Assembly: GCA_900542115.1 (NCBI GenBank)
Contig: UQMC01000034.1
Span: 1 to 16,153, forward strand
Length of the DNA: 16,153 nucleotides
DNA from: an uncultured Oscillibacter sp.
GTDB lineage: Bacteria; Bacillota; Clostridia; Oscillospirales; Oscillospiraceae
Direction: 5' to 3'
This document shows, piece after piece, positions 8,375 through 14,136 of this stretch. Below the pieces are notes generated by a model. The model saw only the letters and a program-made list of their open reading frames with translations. It was not told the DNA's origin and searched no databases. Every line of letters starts with the position of its first letter. Position 1 is the first letter of the stretch. A program made the position numbers and the translations under genes.

Positions 8375-8396
8375 CAGCTTCCTCCTTTGTGCAGTC

Positions 8397-8430
8397 AAAA
8401 AAGCACCCTGTCTCCTAAGAGACAGGGTGC
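8397..8430 (-). terminator. T-box regulated terminator
   Basis: A perfect 12-bp stem GCACCCTGTCTC/GAGACAGGGTGC with a 4-nt loop is followed by six T residues on the minus strand. It is the terminator alternative of the T-box switch and lies 22 bp upstream of the zinc-ribbon start codon. Confidence 0.92.
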
Positions 8431-8675
8431 TGAATGCACTCTGCGGTACCACTCTTCTTGCCGCCTCCCTTACGGGACACGGCCCCTCACGCCTGCCAAT
8501 ACAGGCTGACGGAATAACGCCCGTCACTCGTCCACGCTTACTCGCGTCGTCTTTCAGCAGGAGGCTCCAAGGGGATATTCACCGCTGCGCCTCACCGCCT
8601 CGCACCAAACGGCGGCTCTCTTTGGGGGTCAGCAAACGGGTACTTGTCCTTTTCCACGCCGGATATTCACTTTAC
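8403..8675 (-). ncRNA. T-box riboswitch leader, isoleucine type
   Basis: The minus-strand leader contains the T-box core AAGAGTGGTACCGCAG (8441-8456), which binds the NCCA end of uncharged tRNA, just before the terminator. Upstream, the 5' side of stem I shows AGGACAAGTACC with the AGTA loop-E strand. The 3' side shows GGTGAATATCCCC, where ATC (8574-8576) is a candidate Ile specifier following the GAA-type context. The assignment as an Ile sensor also rests on ileS downstream. I did not fold stem II/IIA and have not proven the exact specifier register. Confidence 0.9.
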
Positions 8676-8681
8676 CGGGCT

Positions 8682-8709
8682 ATCATACCACATTTTCGCC
8701 GTTTGTCAA
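8682..8709 (-). promoter_or_regulatory. Sigma-A promoter of the T-box/zinc-ribbon/ileS unit
   Basis: On the minus strand a perfect -35 TTGACA (8704-8709), a 16-nt spacer and -10 TATGAT (8682-8687) place the transcript start near 8675, at the beginning of the T-box leader. Confidence 0.85.
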
Positions 8710-8762
8710 CCGATTTATGCGGAAAAATCAGCTCATCTGCCGCTTCCTCCCCCATCGGCCGC

Positions 8763-8936
8763 CTATTGATACCTGTAAAGCTGCGCCGTGTAGCCGTCAA
8801 TGCACCGGAGAAACAGCTCCCGGTCCCGGAATTCCAGCAGCTCTGCTCCTCGTTCCGGGTGAAAGGACACGATTCGCCGGGCCGTGTCCACCCACAAACG
8901 GTACACCGCCTCTGCTCCGTCCTCTCTGATATGCAC
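8763..8936 (-). CDS. 57-residue protein of unknown family, paralog A
   Basis: A 57-residue protein that I do not recognise. It ends in AELLEFRDRELFLRCIDGYT plus AQLYRYQ, and the middle reads WVDTARRIVSFHPERGA. The same length and about 61% identity (35 of 57) to the gene at 9310-9483, with 33 of the last 43 residues identical, show that the frame is real. The start is GTG at 8934-8936 with AGAGGGGG just upstream; an in-frame TAA 33 nt further up rules out an ATG start. A consensus promoter at 8961-8989 drives it divergently from the XRE gene, and a palindromic operator covers that promoter. No signal peptide, membrane helix or Cys pair; it is probably a small cytoplasmic protein repressed by the neighbouring regulator. 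Confidence 0.75.
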   Translation of the reverse strand: MHIREDGAEAVYRLWVDTARRIVSFHPERGAELLEFRDRELFLRCIDGYTAQLYRYQ

Positions 8937-8960
8937 CGCCCCCTCTTCGCGTTTTCTCCT

Positions 8961-8989
8961 ATTTTATGCAAAAATCGCATAAAAGTCAA
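8961..8989 (-). promoter_or_regulatory. Promoter of paralog A
   Basis: Minus-strand -35 TTGACT (8984-8989), 17-nt spacer and -10 TAAAAT (8961-8966). It is 25 bp upstream of the GTG start of the 57-residue gene and almost fully overlaps operator 1. Confidence 0.75.
8962..8984. promoter_or_regulatory. Operator 1 (palindrome)
   Basis: TTTTATGC (8962-8969), spacer of 7, GCATAAAA (8977-8984): a perfect 8-bp inverted repeat covering the -10 and spacer of the paralog A promoter. It shares the ATGC-N7-GCAT core with operator 2. It is probably bound by the adjacent XRE protein (inference). Confidence 0.7.
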
Positions 8990-9007
8990 TATGCGTTTTC
9001 TGCATAT
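8989..9007. promoter_or_regulatory. Operator 2 (palindrome)
   Basis: ATATGC (8989-8994), spacer of 7, GCATAT (9002-9007): same core and spacing as operator 1, with centres 25 bp apart. It overlaps a TATATT box (9005-9010), a plausible -10 for the XRE gene, so the regulator probably represses itself. Confidence 0.65.
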
Positions 9008-9044
9008 ATTACCCTCAGACTATCCGATAGCAGGAGGTGACGCC

Positions 9045-9263
9045 ATGTATCCCCGTATCCGGGCGCTGCGGGAGGACCGGGATTTGAAGCAGTCCGCCGT
9101 GGCCGCTCTGCTGCACATTTCGCAGGCCACCTACTCCCGCTACGAATCCGGCGCGCTGGACATTCCCACCGGGGTCCTGATCGCTTTGGCCGCCTTTTAC
9201 GGCGTCAGCACGGATTACCTTTTAGGGCTGACCGCCCGCCCGGAGCCATATCCGCCCAAATAG
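9045..9263 (+). CDS. XRE-family helix-turn-helix transcriptional regulator
   Basis: A 72-residue single-domain Cro/C1-type DNA-binding protein. Residues 4-62 read RIRALREDRDLKQSAVAALL, then HISQATYSRYESGALDIPTG and the usual LIALAAFYGVSTDYLLGLT closing helix. The recognition helix is about residues 26-36. Nothing follows the HTH domain except a short Pro-rich tail, so it lacks a sensor or peptidase domain. The ATG at 9045 has AGGAGGTGACGCC upstream, a strong site; the frame stays open far upstream, but that part overlaps the T-box. It lies between two 57-residue paralogs on the other strand and controls the divergent promoter region in the most economical reading. Confidence 0.93.
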   Translation: MYPRIRALREDRDLKQSAVAALLHISQATYSRYESGALDIPTGVLIALAAFYGVSTDYLLGLTARPEPYPPK

Positions 9264-9264
9264 A

Positions 9265-9292
9265 AAAAAGAGCGCCGCACAGCGCTCTTTTT
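9265..9292. terminator. Bidirectional terminator shared by the XRE gene and paralog B
   Basis: AAAAAGAGCGC and GCGCTCTTTTT form a perfect stem around a 6-nt loop, with a T run on both strands. It sits 1 bp after the XRE stop and 17 bp after the end of paralog B, which converge here. Confidence 0.85.
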
Positions 9293-9309
9293 ATTTGCTC
9301 TCTATGCGT

Positions 9310-9483
9310 TCACTGATAGCGGTACAGCTGATTGGTATAGGAATCCACACACCGCAAAAACATTTCCCGGTCCCGGAATTCCATAAGCTGTGCCCCGGCC
9401 TCCTCGTGAAAGGAAACCACACGGCGCCGGGTATCCACCCACATTTTCCAAATCGGCTCTCTGGTCATCGTATGTTCCATCAT
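9310..9483 (-). CDS. 57-residue protein of unknown family, paralog B
   Basis: A 57-residue protein of the same unrecognised family as the one at 8763-8936; they align end to end without gaps. Shared blocks are WVDT-x-RR, VSFH-x-E-x-GA, EFRDRE, FLRC, D-x-YT and the C-terminal QLYRYQ. The start is ATG at 9483, with AAAGGAG 6 nt upstream; a second ATG follows directly. It converges on the XRE gene and ends at the shared terminator. Unlike paralog A, no ATGC-N7-GCAT operator and no convincing promoter is seen upstream, so the two copies may be regulated differently. Cytoplasmic, function unknown. Confidence 0.82.
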   Translation of the reverse strand: MMEHTMTREPIWKMWVDTRRRVVSFHEEAGAQLMEFRDREMFLRCVDSYTNQLYRYQ

Positions 9484-9551
9484 GCAGCTCCTTTCTCCTG
9501 TTTTCGACCCGTTTACTTATAAGACGTTTTTACGCGCGGTTTTGTTGCACA

Positions 9552-9573
9552 TTTTTGAAAAATTTTTCAAAAA
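9552..9573. repeat. Perfect 22-bp AT palindrome
   Basis: Runs of five T, G, five A, five T, C and five A form a perfect palindrome without a spacer. It lies between paralog B and the DUF218 gene. It may be a protein site or part of the U-rich tail of the neighbouring hairpin. Confidence 0.5.
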
Positions 9574-9581
9574 ATTTTCAC

Positions 9582-9616
9582 GCTATGGGGCGGCGCTCCA
9601 TTTTCCGCCCCATAGC
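9582..9616 (-). terminator. Hairpin terminator after the DUF218 gene
   Basis: GCTATGGGGCGG (9582-9593) pairs perfectly with CCGCCCCATAGC (9605-9616) around an 11-nt loop. On the minus strand it is followed after 8 nt by six T residues, so it probably ends the long GntR/ABC operon. The U run is offset, which lowers confidence. Confidence 0.6.
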
Positions 9617-9646
9617 AGCGCCAAAAAGCGGGCCGGATAAATATAT

Positions 9647-10435
9647 TCAGGCCAGCAGCGGGCGAAGCACCATGTCATTGACGATGGCGAAGCTCTCCCG
9701 CAGATAGTAGTTGGCGTCCAGCCACCACGGCAGCTTGGCCGGGACCTGCACCAGCTCTGTCGGCAGATCCCACAGCAGCCCTACCCGAGCCATGTGAAAG
9801 CCGTTGGTGATGACCGCCAGCCTTCCGCCATAGCTGTCAAAGCCCTGTTTTTCCAGCAGCGGCAGGGAATTTCTCAGATTTTGCCGGGTGTTGACGGACT
9901 GCTCCTCTAAGATCAGCCGCTCCGGGTCAATGCCCCGGTCCGTCAGCGCGTCATACATGGCCCGGGCCTCGGAGATATCCTCCCCCGGCCCCTGTCCCCC
10001 GGAGAGCACCGCCGGAAGGCCGGGATTTGCCCGCAGATACCGCTCCGCCGCGTCGATGCGGGTTTGCAGGGCCACGGAGGGCGTGGTGCCGTTGACCCCG
10101 GCTCCCAGAACGATGACCGCGTCCGCCGGTTGGGCCGACTCGTCCCGGTGTCCGGCCCGGATGACCCAGACCTCCACCGCCGACAAGCCCAAAACCAGCG
10201 CCGCCAGTCCTATTTGGGCGATCCGCAGCAAAATCTTCCAGCCCCGGCTCCGGCGGCTCAACCGGCTCAGGCCCAGCAGCACCAGACAGACCAGCGCCAG
10301 TCCCCAGCTCAGCTTTCCGGAAAAGCCCACCCCCGGCAGGCGTTGAAGCCCCAGCCCCAGCAGGCAGAACGCCAGCGCCAGCACCGCCGTCAGTCTTTCG
10401 GAGCGTTTCCACTCAAAAAACGTATGCTCATTCAT
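9647..10435 (-). CDS. DUF218 (SanA/YdcF/ElyC-type) membrane protein
   Basis: A 262-residue membrane protein. Hydrophobic segments at about 15-31, 43-57 and 70-93 are followed by the DUF218 fold: DAVIVLGAGVNG (105-116), SVALQTRIDAAERYL (120-134), VLSGGQGPGEDISEA (143-157), LILEEQSVNTRQNL (174-187) and ITNGFHMARV (209-218). These are the conserved blocks of the family, whose members act at the cell envelope, though the reaction is not known. The ATG at 10435 has no good ribosome site; an AGGA lies about 16 nt upstream, so the start or a reinitiation mechanism is uncertain. It follows the ABC permease by 70 bp, with a U-less hairpin between, and is probably the last gene of that operon. Confidence 0.88.
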   Translation of the reverse strand: MNEHTFFEWKRSERLTAVLALAFCLLGLGLQRLPGVGFSGKLSWGLALVCLVLLGLSRLSRRSRGWKILLRIAQIGLAALVLGLSAVEVWVIRAGHRDESAQPADAVIVLGAGVNGTTPSVALQTRIDAAERYLRANPGLPAVLSGGQGPGEDISEARAMYDALTDRGIDPERLILEEQSVNTRQNLRNSLPLLEKQGFDSYGGRLAVITNGFHMARVGLLWDLPTELVQVPAKLPWWLDANYYLRESFAIVNDMVLRPLLA

Positions 10436-10457
10436 ATCGTATATTCTAAGTTCCTGT

Positions 10458-10483
10458 CTCCCCGGCGGTCTCCCGCCGGGGAG
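10458..10483. repeat. Hairpin between ABC permease and DUF218 gene
   Basis: CTCCCCGGCGG and CCGCCGGGGAG form a perfect 11-bp stem with a 4-nt loop. On the minus strand no T run follows (ACAGGAAC), so it is not a good intrinsic terminator. It more likely protects the upstream mRNA or reduces read-through. Confidence 0.55.
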
Positions 10484-10505
10484 CGTCCTTGCGGTACGGT
10501 CTATG

Positions 10506-12671
10506 TCAGGCCGCGGCCGTCACGGTCACCGTGGGACCGTCCGCCCCGCCGATGATGCCGAAGCTGGTGGCCTCTGCCCCGGCGGACATGCTGGGGCTGT
10601 GGCTGTCATCCACGTCGGGATCAATTTCCGTCTCCGTGGACGAATCATCGCTCTCCGTGCCGAACCACCCCGCCGGGTACTCGCTGTACCGGTCATAATA
10701 TTCCTCGGGGCTCATATGGAACTGCCCATAGAACTGCTCATATTGGTCCCAGCCGCCCGCGGCGTACTGCCACGGATACCGTTCCCGGTTGGTGACCAGA
10801 TCGGCGTCGGTGATCAATTTCAGCTCCTTCAATGTCTGGATCGTCTCCGTCATGCCCTCCTTGACGTTGACTTGGATCTCACCATAGGCCCTGTCGAACT
10901 GGCTCTCCGGCACCTTGTATTGGAAATGAATTTGGATCTCATAGCTGTCGGCGTCATTATCCACCCGGAACCAGTTATACACGCCCCAGTCCCCATTTTC
11001 CGCGTCCTTTGCCACGGCGTCTAAGATCAGGCCCACCTCCCGGCTGCTGAGATCGCTGTAATCCCTCCATGTGTCGATCCACGCTCCATCCAGCTGGAAC
11101 CCCTCATCCCGCCAGCGGATACGCTTCTGGCGCATCTCCGGGCTGTTGATGAGCTGATCCAGCAGATGGTCATAGGTGTCCTCCCGTGCCATGCGGTCAG
11201 GGGTCAGATACAGGCTGTACCGCCGCTCCACCTTCAGCCCGCTGTTGAGCATATAGGTGATCCGGATATTGCTTATGGTTGACTGCGCCCCGGCGTCCTC
11301 CACGGCCATATCCGTACTGGCAGTATCCTCATAGTAAGCTCTCGAACTGTATCCCAGAATGTAATCCTTATCGTCGATAATGGTCTGGTGCAGCGTCCGG
11401 ACCTTCTCGATGAGGGCGTCGTCCTTCCCGGGTGTCAGGTAATAATTGCTGCCGGCGGCGTAGACGTTCACCAGCTTCACGCTGTCCGGCGCGGGGATGC
11501 GGCGGGTCACGCCGAACAGATCGTACTTCATGGCGCCGCACAGGGCCGCGCAGCCCAGCGCCACCGCCAGCATCCCCTTCCATGTGGTCTTGAACACCCG
11601 GGGCGTTTTCGCCAGCAGCATGGACGCCGCGTAATAGCCCACGGCGCCGCCCGCGATCATGCACAAGATCATGGGCAGAAGCGCGAAGTACTGGCCGTTC
11701 TGAAAACTCTCCCACAGCAGGGCGTACAGCAGCCGTCCGCCCAGAATGGCGGCGTAGGCGGCGCAGCCGTACCGGAACACCGGCTTCATCCAGCCCACGG
11801 CCACCACGTCCCCGGCGCTCTCGCTGCGGCGTCTGCGGTACAGCAGCCACGCCAGTCCCAGCAGCGCCGCGCCCACGGCGGCATAGGCAGCGATGAGCCA
11901 GCCGTTTTCCAGTGTCACGGAGGTCAGCACACTGGTCTCATACCGCTGACCGCCCAGTCGATCCGTCACCCACTGGGTCTCGTAGGTGCTGTTGGGAGAG
12001 ATCTTCTGCACGAGGTATACCACGGGGCTGAGCCACTCCACGGTACCGGAATAGCTGCTGTTCAGGCCAAAGCAGAAGCCCTGCGCCAGCAGGTTCACCA
12101 TGAAGTCCGTCAGCACGGCGATAAAGTTCATCAGTCCGTAAAGGGCAGGCAGCATAAACACGTTGCCCACGATGAAGGCGCAGAAGGTGGCAAGGCCGAA
12201 GAAGAACAAACTCTCCCCCATAACGCCCAAGACCGTCACCAGCACGCCCACCGGCTCAAAGCCGCCAAACAGCATCGTCACCAGCACCAGCAAAACGCCG
12301 GTCACAGCGTAGGGAATAGCCATCATCGTCAGGCCGGACAGCACGTTGGTAACAAACAGTCCCTCCCGGCGGATGGGCAGTGTGTGCATCATTCCCACGC
12401 TGCGGGCGTTGTAAAGATAGTTCCACACCGCCATGGCGCACAAAATGGCGTACACGATGGAAATAACCGGCACTCCATAGGACAGCACAGTGTAATACGC
12501 CTGTCTGGTCTCCAGAGGCGACCAGAACCGGAATCCGTTGTGCAGCAGCTCCAGCAGCATCGCCAAGGGGAACATGGCCCCGCCGAAAGAGGCCAGACCC
12601 CACAGCGGCCAGTACCGGGACAGGTTTTTCTTAAAAAGCGTACCGTTAAAGTACGATGTCTTTGACCGCAT
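10506..12671 (-). CDS. Large ABC transporter permease with extracytoplasmic C-terminal domain
   Basis: A 721-residue membrane protein, the partner of the ATPase just upstream. The first 390 residues hold about eight or more hydrophobic segments, among them PVISIVYAILCAMAVWNYLY and the long hydrophobic stretch near 135-205. From about 390 to the end it is hydrophilic (acidic, Tyr/Trp rich) and probably outside the cell. A Ser/Asp/Thr linker precedes the last residues, SFGIIGGADGPTVTVTAAA (10509-10565). I chose ATG 12671, which has GGGAGG 9 nt upstream; a GTG at 12680 is possible. The 5' end overlaps the ATPase gene by 26 bp. The family looks like ABC-2-type YtrC/YtrD-like permeases; the substrate is unknown. 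Confidence 0.85.
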   Translation of the reverse strand: MRSKTSYFNGTLFKKNLSRYWPLWGLASFGGAMFPLAMLLELLHNGFRFWSPLETRQAYYTVLSYGVPVISIVYAILCAMAVWNYLYNARSVGMMHTLPIRREGLFVTNVLSGLTMMAIPYAVTGVLLVLVTMLFGGFEPVGVLVTVLGVMGESLFFFGLATFCAFIVGNVFMLPALYGLMNFIAVLTDFMVNLLAQGFCFGLNSSYSGTVEWLSPVVYLVQKISPNSTYETQWVTDRLGGQRYETSVLTSVTLENGWLIAAYAAVGAALLGLAWLLYRRRRSESAGDVVAVGWMKPVFRYGCAAYAAILGGRLLYALLWESFQNGQYFALLPMILCMIAGGAVGYYAASMLLAKTPRVFKTTWKGMLAVALGCAALCGAMKYDLFGVTRRIPAPDSVKLVNVYAAGSNYYLTPGKDDALIEKVRTLHQTIIDDKDYILGYSSRAYYEDTASTDMAVEDAGAQSTISNIRITYMLNSGLKVERRYSLYLTPDRMAREDTYDHLLDQLINSPEMRQKRIRWRDEGFQLDGAWIDTWRDYSDLSSREVGLILDAVAKDAENGDWGVYNWFRVDNDADSYEIQIHFQYKVPESQFDRAYGEIQVNVKEGMTETIQTLKELKLITDADLVTNRERYPWQYAAGGWDQYEQFYGQFHMSPEEYYDRYSEYPAGWFGTESDDSSTETEIDPDVDDSHSPSMSAGAEATSFGIIGGADGPTVTVTAAA

Positions 12672-13542
12672 AATCCGCACCTCCCAATTCGTAAATAAAG
12701 ATTTCCTCCAGCGTCAGGGGCACCGCATCCACCAGCAGCGGGTTGTAGGCCATCAGCCGCTCCGTGGCCTCCTGGGCGTTCATCCGCATGATGAGGGTAT
12801 GCACCCGGCCGAGCTTCGAGGCGTGAAGCACCGGCAGCTCCGCCGGAACGTCCTCCATTCCGTCAGGGAACACCACCTGCAATTTCACCATGTTGTCCTG
12901 AAGCTGCGCAAGGCTCCGCTCCAGCAGCACATGGCCGTGATCCATGATGCCTACATGGTCGCACACGTCCTCCAACTCCCGGAGGTTGTGGCTGGATACC
13001 AGCACCGTAGTGCCCCGCTCCGCCACATCGCCCATCATCAGGCTCCATACCTGCCGGCGCATCACCGGATCAAGACCGTCCACCGGCTCATCTAAAATAA
13101 GGTAGTCCGGCATGGCGGACAGCGCCAGCCAGAAGGCTGCCTGCTTCTGCATTCCCTTGCTGAGCCGCCGAATCTGCCGTTTTTCGTCCAATTCAAAAAC
13201 TTCCTTCAGCTTTTCGTACCGCTCTGTGGAGAACTGGGGATAAAACCCCCGGTAAAAGGTCATCATATCCCGGATGGTGGCGGAGTTAAAATAGTACCAG
13301 TCGTCGGGAATGGCGGCGATTCGCGCCTTCAGCGCCGTGTTTTCCCACACATCCTCCCCGCCGATGCGGACGGTGCCGCTGTCCTGTCGGAAAATGCCGG
13401 TGAGATGGCGGATGATGGTGGATTTACCCGCGCCGTTGGGGCCTACCAGCCCATAGACCGCCCCGGTGGGGACGCTGAGTGTCGCGTCATTGAGCGCCGC
13501 AAAGCCGCCAAAGCGCTTTGTGACGTTTTTCACCTCGATCAT
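12646..13542 (-). CDS. ABC transporter ATP-binding protein (YtrB/BcrA-like)
   Basis: A 298-residue ATPase. Walker A GPNGAGKST is at 34-42, a divergent signature LSKGMQKQ at 127-134 (usual in YtrB-type exporters), Walker B YLILDEP at 147-153, the D-loop GLD and the H-loop SSHN with His 185. At the Q-loop position the sequence reads AAIPDDWYY, so no Gln is present. The C-terminal 80 residues form an accessory region. The ATG at 13542 overlaps the GntR stop as ATGA, and the 3' end overlaps the permease gene. In B. subtilis, YtrA-regulated transporters of this type respond to cell-wall-active agents; a similar role here is inference. Confidence 0.93.
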   Translation of the reverse strand: MIEVKNVTKRFGGFAALNDATLSVPTGAVYGLVGPNGAGKSTIIRHLTGIFRQDSGTVRIGGEDVWENTALKARIAAIPDDWYYFNSATIRDMMTFYRGFYPQFSTERYEKLKEVFELDEKRQIRRLSKGMQKQAAFWLALSAMPDYLILDEPVDGLDPVMRRQVWSLMMGDVAERGTTVLVSSHNLRELEDVCDHVGIMDHGHVLLERSLAQLQDNMVKLQVVFPDGMEDVPAELPVLHASKLGRVHTLIMRMNAQEATERLMAYNPLLVDAVPLTLEEIFIYELGGADYAVKDIVL

Positions 13543-13901
13543 TGTTCATATACCTCCTTGATCAGCGTCATGGCCTCCTCGGCGGTCACGCCCAAATAGC
13601 GCAGCTCACCCATCAGCTTCCGCAGGTCCCCCGTCAGGGATGCCCGCCTTGCGGCGTCGGCGTCCGCCGTGCCGCTGACAAAGCTCCCCTTTCCGGCCAC
13701 GGAGTAGATATAGCCCTCCGCCTCCAGCTCATTGTAGGCCCGCTGGATGGTATTGGGGTTGATGGAAAGCTGCGTGGCGAGGGACCGCACCGATGGCAGC
13801 TTTTCGTCCTGCTTCATGGCCCCGGTGACGATCATCCGCCGCAGCCCATCCTTGATCTGTTCGTAAATGGGCCGCGAATCCCTGTAATTCAGTGTCAGCA
13901 C
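13539..13901 (-). CDS. GntR-family transcriptional regulator, YtrA subfamily
   Basis: A 120-residue repressor: winged HTH of the GntR type (DSRPIYEQIKDGLRRMIVTG, then KLPSVRSLATQLSINPNTIQ and GKGSFV by about residue 76), then a short helical dimerisation tail of about 40 residues. That short tail and the coupled ABC genes define the YtrA group. The start used is GTG at 13901. AAGGAGG is 12 nt upstream, a long spacing, and the ATG that the ribosome site would favour (13909) opens a 4-codon frame that stops just after the GTG. It is coupled to the ATPase by ATGA. The perfect palindrome at 14261-14295 is the likely operator. Confidence 0.93.
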   Translation of the reverse strand: MLTLNYRDSRPIYEQIKDGLRRMIVTGAMKQDEKLPSVRSLATQLSINPNTIQRAYNELEAEGYIYSVAGKGSFVSGTADADAARRASLTGDLRKLMGELRYLGVTAEEAMTLIKEVYEQ

Positions 13902-13934
13902 AGCAGCATTGCTCCTCCTTTTCCATAGCTTTGT

Positions 13935-13954
13935 CCGCCCGGTCCGATGGGCGG
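13935..13954. repeat. Small hairpin before the GntR gene
   Basis: CCGCCC (13935-13940) and GGGCGG (13949-13954) are perfect complements with an 8-nt loop, in the leader of the GntR cistron just after the small peptide genes. No T run follows. Confidence 0.35.
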
Positions 13955-13955
13955 G

Positions 13956-14035
13956 TCAGCGGTGCAAAAGCACGGCGGTCAGCGAAATACCGACACCCCC
14001 GCGCCCGCAGCGCTCAGTAAAAGCATGGCGCTCAC
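13956..14035 (-). pseudogene. Third small hydrophobic peptide, apparently frameshifted
   Basis: A GTG at 14035 with AAGGAAGGGGG just upstream opens a hydrophobic peptide, MSAMLLLSAAGAG, that ends after 18 codons at 13979. One extra G in the G5 run (C5 at 13996-14000 on the plus strand) would continue it as GVGISLTAVLLHR and stop at 13956. The resulting 26-residue membrane peptide resembles the preceding one (hydrophobic run, AGAG, short polar end). It may be a pseudogene, a read error or a slippage site. It lies 14 bp after the previous small gene and before GntR. Confidence 0.45.
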
Positions 14036-14049
14036 AGCGCCCCCTTCCT

Positions 14050-14136
14050 TCAGGGCTGCAAAGCCACAGCCACAAGGCCCGCGCCCGCTAAAATCAGCAC
14101 CGCAAAGGCAGCGATGCCCGCAAATCCGATACTCAT
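14050..14136 (-). CDS. 28-residue single-membrane-segment peptide
   Basis: MSIGFAGIAAFAVLILAGAG plus LVAVALQP: essentially one transmembrane segment with no charged residue. The ATG at 14136 overlaps the stop of the upstream 36-residue gene as ATGA, and AAGGGAG plus GAAGGA lie upstream. It is too short for most gene callers. Its frame stays open further upstream, but that stretch reads as charged sequence inside the other small gene and is unlikely to be coding. No family recognised. It is the second gene of the GntR/ABC operon. Confidence 0.6.
   Translation of the reverse strand: MSIGFAGIAAFAVLILAGAGLVAVALQP

Noticed and set aside
8672..8989. Minus-strand 105-codon frame starting MTFMRFLHKIGENAK
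   Set aside because: It overlaps paralog A in another frame, runs over the T-box promoter and starts upstream of the paralog A promoter. The paralog comparison shows the other frame is the coding one.
8274..9044. Upstream extension of the XRE frame
   Set aside because: It would read through the T-box leader antisense and paralog A antisense; the ATG at 9045 has an ideal ribosome site and the product fits one HTH domain.
9484..9551. Third ATGC-N7-GCAT operator upstream of paralog B
   Set aside because: Looked for specifically; only unrelated short palindromes (such as CTTATAAG) are present.
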